DNA of 64,000 nt from Parvibaculum sp045863935 (GTDB taxonomy: Bacteria; Pseudomonadota; Alphaproteobacteria; Parvibaculales; Parvibaculaceae). Each line of letters opens with the position of its first letter. Position 1 is the stretch's first letter. The translations under genes and the position numbers were made by a program. This document shows positions 25,346-33,718 of the stretch, piece by piece. The notes beneath the pieces are model-generated. The model had not been told where the DNA came from, did not search any database, and saw only the letters and a list, made by a program, of their open reading frames with translations. Location: NCBI RefSeq assembly GCF_045863935.1, contig NZ_BTVP01000008.1, positions 1 to 64,000 on the forward strand. Reading direction: 5' to 3'.

Positions 25346-27031
25346 ATGTCCCGCCACCCCGTTCTTGTCGTCGGCGCAGGTCCGGTTGGCTGCCTTGCGG
25401 CCCTTCTCCTTGCGCGGCAAGGGGTGGCGTCCCGCCTTGTCGATCGCCGTCCGTCGCCGGGCACGGCTCCGAGGGCGCATGCCGTGAACCCGCGCACGCT
25501 GGAAATCTGCGACAGCATCGGCGTCTCCGCCGCGGCGTTGAGGCGGGCAGGGGCCAGCGCCAACGATGCCGGCTTCGTCCGATTCATGGGCAGGCTGGCG
25601 GGGCCAGAATTCGGCGCCCTGCCATACGAGCGCCAGGACGATGCGGCGCTCGCCTACACGCCCTTTCCGCTCACCAACATCCCGCAACCGGTTTTCGAGG
25701 CGGCGCTCTTCGAGGCCATCGCCGCCGAACCGCTCATCTCCTTCGAGCGTGGCGTCGCCTGCACGGGCCTGGAAGAAAACGCCGCTGGAGTCACGGCAAC
25801 GCTCCTTGGCGAAAATGGAACCTCGCGGCTCGAATGCAGCTATGTCATTGCCGCCGATGGGGCGAACTCGCGCCTGCGCGAAGCGCTCGGCATCGCCATG
25901 GAAGGGCCCGAAGCGCTTCAGCACTACATCATGATCCATTTCGAGGCCGATCTGCGCGCTCTCACGGATGCGCGGCCGGGCGTCCTCTATTTCCTCTTCG
26001 ATCCGGACACAAGCGGCGTTCTGGTCGCTTACGATCGTGCCGGGACCTGGGTTCTGATGCACCCTTACGATCCGGCGGCCACGGCGCCGGAGAGTTTCGA
26101 TGAAGCGAAATGCCGCCCGCTGGTCGAAGCGGCAATCGCCGCGCCGGTCTCCTTCTCCATTCGCAACATCAGCCCCTGGGCCATGTCGGCGCAGATCGCC
26201 GAACGGTACCGCAAGGGCCGTGTCTTCCTCGCGGGCGATGCCGCACACCGCTTTCCTCCGACAGGCGGCCTCGGCCTCAACACGGGCGCGGTCGATGCCC
26301 AGAACCTCGCCTGGAAGCTCGCCGCCGTTCTCAATGGCGAGGCGGGCGAGGCGCTTCTCGACACATACGAGGCCGAGCGCCGCCCGGTCGCCGTCGCGAA
26401 CAGCGAGCAGAGCCTCATGAACGCCTCGAAACTCTTCGAGCTTTTCGGGGTGCTCTACGGGCCGGACCCCGCTCGCATGATGGAACATTACGGCGCTCTC
26501 GCGGCGAACCCGTCCGCCAGCGCCGAACTGCCTGCCGCCATCGAGGCGCAGCGTCCCCATTTCGACAGCTTCAATCTTCAGCTCGGCTATCGCTATTGCT
26601 CCGCCGCGCTGTCCGATGCGCCGCCGCTTGCTCCCGCCTCGGAAATCGACATCAGCCGCTACGAGCCTTCCTGGGATGTCGGCGCGCACCTGCCGCATCG
26701 CTGGGTCTCTTGCAGGGGGAAGACAGTCTCGCTTCTCTCGCTGCGCGATCCCGCGCGCTTCACGCTTCTTGCCGGTCCCGCCGCTGCCGCCTGGGCAAGC
26801 GCCGCCCGCGCGCAAGACCTGCATTGCCTCGTCGCGGGGGAGGACTTCACCGGCAGCGAGGACTGGGAGACGCTCACCGGCTTGACACCCGAAGGCGCGC
26901 TGCTCCTCCGCCCCGACGGCCACATCGCCTGCCGCTTCGCCGCGCCGATAGATGCGCCCCGGGAATTGCAGCGTCGCATGGCCCTGCTTCTCGGTCTGCC
27001 CGCGCTCGCGCTGCCCGCTCACGCCATCTAG
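25346..27031 (+). CDS. FAD-dependent aromatic monooxygenase (PheA/TfdB/MhpA family)
   Basis: Flavoprotein hydroxylase of 561 residues. It has the Rossmann loop VVGAGPVGCLAALLLA at the N-terminus, the middle motif VIAADGANSRLRE, the second FAD motif RVFLAGDAAHRFPPTGGLGLNTG and the C-terminal thioredoxin-like domain typical of phenol hydroxylases. These enzymes hydroxylate phenolic rings with NAD(P)H and O2. ATG 25346 follows ATGGAG at short distance. It heads a cassette with an SDR, a membrane protein and a signal-peptide FAH protein. The ring substrate is unknown. Confidence 0.87.
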   Translation: MSRHPVLVVGAGPVGCLAALLLARQGVASRLVDRRPSPGTAPRAHAVNPRTLEICDSIGVSAAALRRAGASANDAGFVRFMGRLAGPEFGALPYERQDDAALAYTPFPLTNIPQPVFEAALFEAIAAEPLISFERGVACTGLEENAAGVTATLLGENGTSRLECSYVIAADGANSRLREALGIAMEGPEALQHYIMIHFEADLRALTDARPGVLYFLFDPDTSGVLVAYDRAGTWVLMHPYDPAATAPESFDEAKCRPLVEAAIAAPVSFSIRNISPWAMSAQIAERYRKGRVFLAGDAAHRFPPTGGLGLNTGAVDAQNLAWKLAAVLNGEAGEALLDTYEAERRPVAVANSEQSLMNASKLFELFGVLYGPDPARMMEHYGALAANPSASAELPAAIEAQRPHFDSFNLQLGYRYCSAALSDAPPLAPASEIDISRYEPSWDVGAHLPHRWVSCRGKTVSLLSLRDPARFTLLAGPAAAAWASAARAQDLHCLVAGEDFTGSEDWETLTGLTPEGALLLRPDGHIACRFAAPIDAPRELQRRMALLLGLPALALPAHAI

Positions 27032-27046
27032 CAAAGGAAACCTCTC

Positions 27047-27826
27047 ATGGATATCGGTCTGACGGACAGGAAGGCGATTGTCTGCGCGTCGTCGCGCGGC
27101 CTCGGCAAGGCCTGCGCCGCCGCGCTCGCGCGCGAGGGCGTTCATGTCGTGTTGAACGGCCGCAACGCGGAGGCGCTCGACAGGGCGGCCTTCGAAATCT
27201 CGGATGGTGCGACAGGATCGGTCACGCCCATCGTCGCCGACCTCAATACGCAGGAGGGAAGGGAGAAGCTCGTCGCCGCCTGTCCCGACGCCGACATTCT
27301 CGTGAACAACAATGACGGTCCCCCGCCCGGCAACTTTGCTCACTGGGGCGAGACCGAATGGCGCGCCGCGCTCGACGCCAACATGCTGGCGCCTCTCTTC
27401 ATGATCAAGGCGCTGATGGAAGGCATGAAGGAGCGCCGCTTCGGCCGCATCGTCAACATCACTTCCGCCATGGTAAAAGCGCCGCGCTCCGTCATGGGCC
27501 TCTCGACCGCCGCGCGTTCCGGCCTCACCGCCATGTGCAAGGGCCTCTCCGCCGATCTCGCGCCCTTCAATGTCACGATCAACAACATGCTGCCCGAGCG
27601 CTTCGACACGGATCGTCAGAAGAAGATGGCCGAGCTCGCGATGGCATTCAAGAAGATCACGATGGAAGAGGCGCGCGCCGAAATCGCGGAGTCGATTGCG
27701 GCCAAGCGCATGGGCGATCCTTCGGAGTTCGGCGACGCCTGCGCCTTTCTCTGCAGCGCACAGGCAGGCTTCATCACCGGACAGAACCTCCAGCTCGACG
27801 GCGGCACCTATCCCGGTCTCATCTGA
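27047..27826 (+). CDS. SDR-fold protein lacking the catalytic Tyr/Lys
   Basis: Protein of 259 residues with an SDR cofactor loop (ASSRGLGKACAAALAREG) and NNNDGPPPG in place of the usual NNAG. At the active site, where YxxxK is expected, it reads GLSTAARSG, so both catalytic residues are absent; the Ser in NITSAMV remains. A recognised SDR subfamily associated with degradation clusters has this NDGPPPG plus LSxxxR pattern, so the change is probably functional rather than decay. AAAGGAAAC precedes ATG 27047, 15 bp after the monooxygenase. Its reaction is unknown. Confidence 0.8.
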   Translation: MDIGLTDRKAIVCASSRGLGKACAAALAREGVHVVLNGRNAEALDRAAFEISDGATGSVTPIVADLNTQEGREKLVAACPDADILVNNNDGPPPGNFAHWGETEWRAALDANMLAPLFMIKALMEGMKERRFGRIVNITSAMVKAPRSVMGLSTAARSGLTAMCKGLSADLAPFNVTINNMLPERFDTDRQKKMAELAMAFKKITMEEARAEIAESIAAKRMGDPSEFGDACAFLCSAQAGFITGQNLQLDGGTYPGLI

Positions 27827-27836
27827 GGAAACGAAA

Positions 27837-28286
27837 ATGGAAACGTCTTTCGATGCGCTTCTCGTTCCCCGGCTGCTCTTTTCGGCAGTCGCGATCATGA
27901 TTTTCGTCGGCCCGATCTTTGCCGACTTCAACAGGACCCATGCGACGAACCCGCTCTGGACGCCGCATGCGCGCTTCCATGTCGTCTGGCAGGTGCTGAG
28001 CCAGACGGGCGTCTCGTTGGTCATTCTCTGGCTCCTCTGGTCGGAGGCAGCCGACTACTCGGTTCACATCTGGGTCGCTGTAATCCTCAACTATGTCTGG
28101 CTTGCGGCCTTCTATGCGACGCTCGCTTCCATGCCGCTTTATGGCGGTGCGCTGAAGGACGTGAACGGCATCAAGCCCTTCCGGTTCAATATATTCGGCA
28201 AGATCTATCTCGTGGACACGAATCTCTTCGGTAGCGTCATACTCCTGATCGTGAACACGACCGGCGTCGTCCTTCTGGTGAACTGA
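27837..28286 (+). CDS. Small polytopic membrane protein of unknown function
   Basis: Protein of 149 residues with about four hydrophobic segments: LLFSAVAIMIFVGPIFA, VSLVILWLLW, AVILNYVWLAAFYATLA and SVILLIVNTTGVVLLV. A conserved-looking loop ARFHVVWQV lies after the first segment. ATG 27837 follows GAGGAAACG and lies 10 bp after the SDR stop. I do not recognise the function. Its position inside a catabolic cassette suggests a role in uptake, sensing or membrane anchoring of the substrate. Confidence 0.75.
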   Translation: METSFDALLVPRLLFSAVAIMIFVGPIFADFNRTHATNPLWTPHARFHVVWQVLSQTGVSLVILWLLWSEAADYSVHIWVAVILNYVWLAAFYATLASMPLYGGALKDVNGIKPFRFNIFGKIYLVDTNLFGSVILLIVNTTGVVLLVN

Positions 28287-28299
28287 AGATGGAGAAGAC

Positions 28300-29406
28300 A
28301 TGTTTGCGCGCTTTGTTGGAATTCTGCTGATGGGCATGACGGCCTCGCATGCGGCGCATGCCGGCACTTTTGGCACGGTCGAAATCGCGCCCGTCGAAGA
28401 GGCGCTCACCTTCGCGCGCGATAAGGCAGGCACCCGCCTCATCCTCGTTTCGTCATATGAAGGTGGTGAGGTCGCGGGTATCGATCTCACCGCGGCCTTC
28501 GGTGCGTCCGATCCGGTCGCGCTCTACAATGCGAAGGGCTACGGCGCGATCGCCGCCTTGTCCGGCAGCGAAGTGACGTTGCGAGTGAGCGAGCTTGGGC
28601 TCCCGGTCGATCTCACTGCCTCGCACATCGCCGCCGGCACCAACTTCCCCGAGCATGCGGAAGAATCGTCCGTCGAGGAAGGCCCCTTCCTTTTCGCCAA
28701 GGAAGTGGAGCCGACATCCTTCGACGCGCCGGTACCGGCGAGGGATGCGCTGCTCGATTACGAGGTCGAACTCGCCTTCGTCGCGCTCGAACCCTTCGAC
28801 ATTTCGCAGGCGCCGGAGGAAGCGGGTCTCATCCTCTGCAACGACGTCACCGACCGCGCGAAGCTCATGCGCAACATCGACGCTTCCGATGTCACCTCCG
28901 GCAAGGGCTTCACCACCGGCAAGAGCGCGCCGGGCTATCTGCCTGTCGGCAATCTCTTCGTGATCCCGCGCGACCTGCGCGCCTTCGCCTCCGCTGTCGA
29001 ACTGCGTCTGTGGCGGGGCGATGAACTGAAGCAGTCCGCTCGCCAGTCGGAAGCAATCTGGGATTTCGACGAGCTCGTTCGTCAGTCCGCCGCTCGTCAG
29101 AACGTGCTCTGGGATTTCGAGGGCCGCGAAGTCGGCCTGCCCATCCAGGACGGCATCGTTCCCGCCCGCACCGCCATCCTCGCCGGCACGCCGGACGGCA
29201 CCGTCTTCCGGGGTGTCGACAAGTCGTCCATGGCGCTCGGGGCATGGGACTGGCTCGCGGGCGGCTGGGACCGCACCCTCGTCTCCCATGTCGTCGAACG
29301 GCAGATCGCGAAGGAGCGCGCCGCGCGCCGCTATCTCCAGCCCGGCGAGCGCATCGTCATCTCCGTCGCCCGCATGGGAGAACTCGGCAATCAGATCGTC
29401 GAGTAA
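28300..29406 (+). CDS. FAH-family hydrolase with an N-terminal signal peptide
   Basis: Protein of 368 residues. The first 21 residues (charged start, hydrophobic FVGILLMGM, then SHAAHA) look like a Sec signal peptide cleaved after AHA. The rest is a fumarylacetoacetate-hydrolase fold: GTNFPEHAEES, the metal-binding LDYEVELAFVAL, CNDVTDRAKLM with the third acidic ligand, and a C-terminal LQPGERIVISV. Ligand residues appear intact, so it should be active. FAH enzymes are normally cytoplasmic, so export would be unusual. GGAGAAG precedes ATG 28300. It closes the cassette that begins with the flavin monooxygenase. Confidence 0.78.
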   Translation: MFARFVGILLMGMTASHAAHAGTFGTVEIAPVEEALTFARDKAGTRLILVSSYEGGEVAGIDLTAAFGASDPVALYNAKGYGAIAALSGSEVTLRVSELGLPVDLTASHIAAGTNFPEHAEESSVEEGPFLFAKEVEPTSFDAPVPARDALLDYEVELAFVALEPFDISQAPEEAGLILCNDVTDRAKLMRNIDASDVTSGKGFTTGKSAPGYLPVGNLFVIPRDLRAFASAVELRLWRGDELKQSARQSEAIWDFDELVRQSAARQNVLWDFEGREVGLPIQDGIVPARTAILAGTPDGTVFRGVDKSSMALGAWDWLAGGWDRTLVSHVVERQIAKERAARRYLQPGERIVISVARMGELGNQIVE

Positions 29407-29493
29407 TCCCCGGGGGACGGGACGACCGAGTCCGGACTTGTCCCCGCCTCACGGAAAGAAAATCCGTACACGGAATAGGCGCGCGAGCCTATT

Positions 29494-29522
29494 GTGACAG
29501 TTCGATGACATTCAGATGACAG
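29494..29522 (-). promoter_or_regulatory. PHO-box-like triple repeat (minus orientation)
   Basis: Read on the minus strand, CTGTCAT-N4-ATGTCAT-N4-CTGTCAC is a run of three 7-bp half-sites with an 11-bp period, the architecture of PhoB-binding PHO boxes. It lies 87 bp after the exported FAH gene and points back towards it. A 7-bp inverted repeat (AATAGGC/GCCTATT, 29474-29493) abuts its downstream end. A near copy lies at 43945-43973. What it controls here is unclear. Confidence 0.5.
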
Positions 29523-29651
29523 TCAGCCGGGGAAAAGCCGCTAGCTCTTTGTTTTCGAAGGAAAATCGCCGCCGCGGCAGCGCTTCGTTGACTTCGTCCG
29601 AAACTTCGCGGCAACCTCGCCCGCCGGTGTGGCTGACAGTGGGGATATGCG

Positions 29652-30509
29652 ATGCGGTTCACGACGTTCGAGTTCGAGGGAAAAGAGCGGTTTGGTGCCG
29701 TTTTTGACGGCGAAGTTGCGGATATCTCGGCCGTTTCCGGCGCGCCGGCCTCCCTCCTCGAAGCGATCCGGGGGGATAAATCCGGCCTCGAGGCGGCAGG
29801 CAGGGCGGCGGCCTCGGCTCCGCGCATCCCGCTTGACCGCATCGCCTTCCTCCCGGTTATCCCCAGGCCCGGCAAGATCGTCTGCCTGGGACTGAACTAC
29901 GCCGCCCATGCCGCCGAGGGCGGGCGCGAGAAGCCCGATTATCCGAATTTCTTCATGCGCAGCGCGACCTCTCTTCTCGGACATGGCCGCCCGATGCTCA
30001 GGCCCCGCGTCTCGCAGCAACTGGATTTCGAGGCTGAGCTCGCTGCCGTGATCGGCCGGCCCGTGCCGCGGCATACGCCAAAGGAAAAGGCGCTCGCCTA
30101 CGTTGCGGGCTATGCCTGTTTCAATGACGGCTCTGTTCGCGACTACCAGCGCCGCACGCCGCAATGGACCATCGGCAAGAACTTCGACGCAACAGGACCC
30201 TTCGGACCTGCCTTCGTTCCGGCGGAAGAACTGCCGTCCGGCGCAGCAGGACTCAGGATAGAGTCGCGGCTCAACGGCACCGTCATGCAAAGCGCGAACA
30301 CCGCCGACATGATCTTCCCCGTGGACGAGACGATCATGCTGCTCAGCCAGTGCATGACGCTTGAACCTGGCGACGTGCTCGTGATGGGGACGCCGGCGGG
30401 TGTGGGTTTTGCCCGCACGCCGCCGCTATGGATGAAGCCGGGCGATGTCATCGAAATCGAAATCGAAGGGGTTGGTCTTCTCTCGAACCCCATCGCCGAC
30501 GAAATCTGA
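29652..30509 (+). CDS. FAH-family hydrolase (2-keto-4-pentenoate hydratase/acylpyruvase-like)
   Basis: Cytoplasmic FAH-fold enzyme of 285 residues with GLNYAAHAAEGG, the metal-binding LDFEAELAAVIGRP, ACFNDGSVRDYQ and the closing LEPGDVLVMGTPAGVGF. Members hydrolyse or decarboxylate acylpyruvates and ring-cleavage products in a Mg2+-dependent way. ATG 29652 follows GGGGATATG. It stands alone 245 bp after the cassette and ends two bases from the opposing RND gene. No exact substrate can be given. Confidence 0.85.
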   Translation: MRFTTFEFEGKERFGAVFDGEVADISAVSGAPASLLEAIRGDKSGLEAAGRAAASAPRIPLDRIAFLPVIPRPGKIVCLGLNYAAHAAEGGREKPDYPNFFMRSATSLLGHGRPMLRPRVSQQLDFEAELAAVIGRPVPRHTPKEKALAYVAGYACFNDGSVRDYQRRTPQWTIGKNFDATGPFGPAFVPAEELPSGAAGLRIESRLNGTVMQSANTADMIFPVDETIMLLSQCMTLEPGDVLVMGTPAGVGFARTPPLWMKPGDVIEIEIEGVGLLSNPIADEI

Positions 30510-30511
30510 CG

Positions 30512-33500
30512 TCACTCCGCTGCGCGCCGCGCCGGACCTTCGACATTCGTCCAATTCTGCTCCGTTCCACGCCGTGCCGACCGCCGGGCGCGAAGTACGC
30601 TCGGCGCCGCGAGCAGCACCGGCACAAGGACAAGCGTCAGAAGCGTCGAAAAGCCAAGGCCGAAGATGATCGCGGTTGAAAGCTGGACCCACCAGACCGA
30701 AACCGGACCGCCGATGACGATCTCGCGCGTCACGAAGTCGAGATTGATCTGAAGTGCCATCGGCAGCAGGCCAAGCATGGTCGTTATGGTCGTCAGCATG
30801 ATCGGCCGCAAACGCTGGCCGGCCGTGCGGAGCACGGCTTCGACGGCATCCATCGCGTCTTCCCGAAGCCGCTGATAGGTGTCGATCAGCACGATCGAGT
30901 TGTTCACCACGATACCGGCAAGCGCCACGATGCCAGTGCCGGTCATGATCACCGAGAACGCCTGTCCCGTCACCACCATGCCGATCAGAACCCCGACCGT
31001 CGAAAGGACAACGGTCGAGAGCGTGAGCACGGAATGGTAGAAGCTGTTGAACTGGGTCAGCAGGATAATGAACATCAGGAAGAGGGCGCCGATGAGCGCG
31101 CCGCCGAGGAAGGAAGCGGATTCGGCCTGCTCTTCATTGGCGCCGCGGAACTTGACCTTCACGGCAGGGTCTATGGTCTGCTGCGAAAGCCAATCCGAAA
31201 TTTCTCCCACCTTGTCGTCCACATTGATCTTGCTACCCGTCACGGGGTCGACCGCGGTGTTCGCCTTGATCATGATGCGGCGATAGCCGTTGATGCGCTC
31301 GATCGTGCTCACTTGCGGCTGCGCCTCGCGACCGACAAAGTTGGAAATCGGAACGAGGCCAGAGGTCGTTTGCACGCGCAGTTGATCGAGCTGATCGAGA
31401 ACGCGGTAGTCGTCCGGAAAGCGAGCGCGAATATCCACCTCATCCTGTGCATCGTCCGGCCGGTAATCGCCAATCATGATGCCGTTTGTGACAAGCTGAA
31501 TGACGGCGCCGACGGAAGTAACGTCAGCTCCGAAACGTCCCGCCATCTCGCGGTCCACCGTCATGACCCATTCGACGCCGGGAAGAGGGCGCCCGTCCTC
31601 CACGTCGATGAGCCCGCCCACCTCGCTGTCGAGATGCGAGCGGATCAGCGCCGTCGTGGCGAGCAATTTCTGATAGTCGGTCGACGTTAGCTCGATCTGG
31701 ATGTCCTTGCCGGTCGGCGGTCCATCTTCCTGCTTGCGCAGTTCGACCTTGATACCGGGAATGGACTTCGTGTTCTGCCTTATCTCCTCAAGGATGATCG
31801 CGCCCTTGCGCCGCTCCTCATAGGGCTTCAGCTCGATCATCATCTGGGCGATCAGGTCCTTGGGAACGTCGTTGCGCCCCGTTGAGCCGCTGCCGAGACC
31901 GGGGCCCGTGCGGGTGAAGACTGTCTCCACGCCGTCCGTGTCGAGCACGATCTGCTCCACGTCTTGCGCAAGCGTCAGCGTGTCCTGCGCGGACAGGTTG
32001 CCGCGGGCGCTCACGAGCACGATGGCGCGCTCCGGTTCCGTGTCCACGAAGAACTCGACGCCGTTACTGAACATCGAAAAAAGGATGATGGTGGAGACCA
32101 GTATGGCACCCGTTGCAGCGAGCACGAGACCCGGAAACCGGACCAGCCGGTCGAGCATCCGCACATAGGAGCCCGTAAGTCCCGGCAGCGCCCTGATGTC
32201 GCCCGTCTCAGCGCCGGCAAGCTGCTTCAGAACATCGTCATTCTCGCTCTCGGCCTTGCCGAAGATCGTGCCCATGGTGGGCACGAAAACGAGTGCAGTG
32301 AGAAGCGAGGCCGAAAGAACCACGATGAGTGTGATCGGCAGGTAGCTCATGAACTTGCCGCTGACGCCCGGCCAGAGCAGCATCGGCAGGAAGGCTGCCA
32401 GCGTTGTTGCGGTCGATGAGGCGACGGGCCAGAACATACGCTTGGAGGCGAGCGTATAGGCCTCGCGCCGATCAAGACCTTCCGACATCTTGCGGTCGGC
32501 ATACTCGACCACGACGATTGCGCCGTCGACAAGCATACCCACCGCGAGCAGCATGCCGAACATGACCATCATGTTGATCGTGTAGCCGGCCGATGCGAGG
32601 AAGAAGAAGCCGATCATGAACGAGGTCGGAATCGCGATGCCCACCAGCATGGCGGAGCGAAGGCCAAGTGCCGCCACGACAACGATCATCACGAGCACGA
32701 TAGCCGTTGCGATGGACGATTGCAGCGACCCAAGCGACCGGAAAATCCAGTCGGAGGCATCGAGCGTGTAGTTCACATGAATGGCTTCGGGCCATTGCGC
32801 CGTGAACTCGTCCACGATCTGACGCACATGCTGATTGTTGTCGATAATGTTGGTGCCGATGCGTTTCGTGATCTCGATCGCGATTGCGGGATGGCCGTTG
32901 AAACGCGCATAGCCATCGGCATCCTTGAAGGTGCGTCGGATATCGGCGATGTCGGACAACGTGACGACGCCCTCGCCGGACACCTTGACCGGAAGGTTGA
33001 GAACGTCTTCGCGATCCTCGAAGAGACCGGGAACCTTCACGGAGAAGCGGCCCTGGCCCGTGTCGATGTTGCCTGCGGCAACGAGACGGTTGTTCAGCGA
33101 GACGACATTGATGAGCTCGCCCTGCGAGACATTGTAGGACTCGAGCTTCGCCGGGTCGATCACGACCTCCAGCAATTCTTCCCGGTGGCCGACGAGTTCC
33201 GCCTGCAGCACGGTCGGAACACCTTCGATCTCGTCTTTCAGGCGCCGCGCGGCATTGTAGAGCGTGCGCTCGGGTACGTCGCCGGACAGCGTGACGATCA
33301 GAACGGGAAACAGGGCCGCATTGAACTCGCGGACGATGGGCTCTTCCGTATCGCTCGGAAGTTTGGCGCGGGCAAGATCAACCTTCTCGCGAACGTCCTG
33401 CAGCGCCGCATCCTTGTCGAAGTTCACATCGAACTCGAGCACGATACCGGCATGGCCCTGAGAGGCGATGGCGGTGATCTCCTCCAGCCCTTCGAGCGAG

Positions 33501-33718
33501 CGCAGTTCCGTTTCCATCGGCCGAATGAGCAGGCGCTCTGCGTCCTCGGGCGAGATGCCTTGATGGACGATCGAGACATAGAAAATCGGAATTGGAATGT
33601 CTGGATCGGCTTCCTTCGGGATCGATATGAAGGAAATGATGCCGGCCGCGACCAGCAGCACCATCGATGTCAGAACGGTGCGCGAATGTCCGATGGCGGC
33701 TTCGATAAAAGCGTTCAC
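30512..33718 (-). CDS. RND multidrug efflux permease (AcrB/HAE-1 type)
   Basis: Inner-membrane proton/drug antiporter of 1068 residues. It has the usual twelve transmembrane segments split by two large periplasmic loops. N-terminal EAAIGHSRTVLTSMVLLVAAG, the TM4 region GMLLAVGMLVDGAIVVVEY with its proton-relay Asp, and VVLSTVGVLIGMV in the C-terminal half are visible. It overlaps the adaptor gene by four bases (ATGA). No outer-membrane TolC gene is present in the window, so it must borrow one. PadR control suggests induction by phenolic acids or another hydrophobic ligand. Confidence 0.9.
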   Translation of the reverse strand: MNAFIEAAIGHSRTVLTSMVLLVAAGIISFISIPKEADPDIPIPIFYVSIVHQGISPEDAERLLIRPMETELRSLEGLEEITAIASQGHAGIVLEFDVNFDKDAALQDVREKVDLARAKLPSDTEEPIVREFNAALFPVLIVTLSGDVPERTLYNAARRLKDEIEGVPTVLQAELVGHREELLEVVIDPAKLESYNVSQGELINVVSLNNRLVAAGNIDTGQGRFSVKVPGLFEDREDVLNLPVKVSGEGVVTLSDIADIRRTFKDADGYARFNGHPAIAIEITKRIGTNIIDNNQHVRQIVDEFTAQWPEAIHVNYTLDASDWIFRSLGSLQSSIATAIVLVMIVVVAALGLRSAMLVGIAIPTSFMIGFFFLASAGYTINMMVMFGMLLAVGMLVDGAIVVVEYADRKMSEGLDRREAYTLASKRMFWPVASSTATTLAAFLPMLLWPGVSGKFMSYLPITLIVVLSASLLTALVFVPTMGTIFGKAESENDDVLKQLAGAETGDIRALPGLTGSYVRMLDRLVRFPGLVLAATGAILVSTIILFSMFSNGVEFFVDTEPERAIVLVSARGNLSAQDTLTLAQDVEQIVLDTDGVETVFTRTGPGLGSGSTGRNDVPKDLIAQMMIELKPYEERRKGAIILEEIRQNTKSIPGIKVELRKQEDGPPTGKDIQIELTSTDYQKLLATTALIRSHLDSEVGGLIDVEDGRPLPGVEWVMTVDREMAGRFGADVTSVGAVIQLVTNGIMIGDYRPDDAQDEVDIRARFPDDYRVLDQLDQLRVQTTSGLVPISNFVGREAQPQVSTIERINGYRRIMIKANTAVDPVTGSKINVDDKVGEISDWLSQQTIDPAVKVKFRGANEEQAESASFLGGALIGALFLMFIILLTQFNSFYHSVLTLSTVVLSTVGVLIGMVVTGQAFSVIMTGTGIVALAGIVVNNSIVLIDTYQRLREDAMDAVEAVLRTAGQRLRPIMLTTITTMLGLLPMALQINLDFVTREIVIGGPVSVWWVQLSTAIIFGLGFSTLLTLVLVPVLLAAPSVLRARRSARRGTEQNWTNVEGPARRAAE

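Noticed and set aside
25331..28024. Minus-strand frame of 897 codons across the monooxygenase and SDR genes
   Set aside because: It covers three well-supported plus-strand genes with proper ribosome-binding sites and has no recognisable domain.
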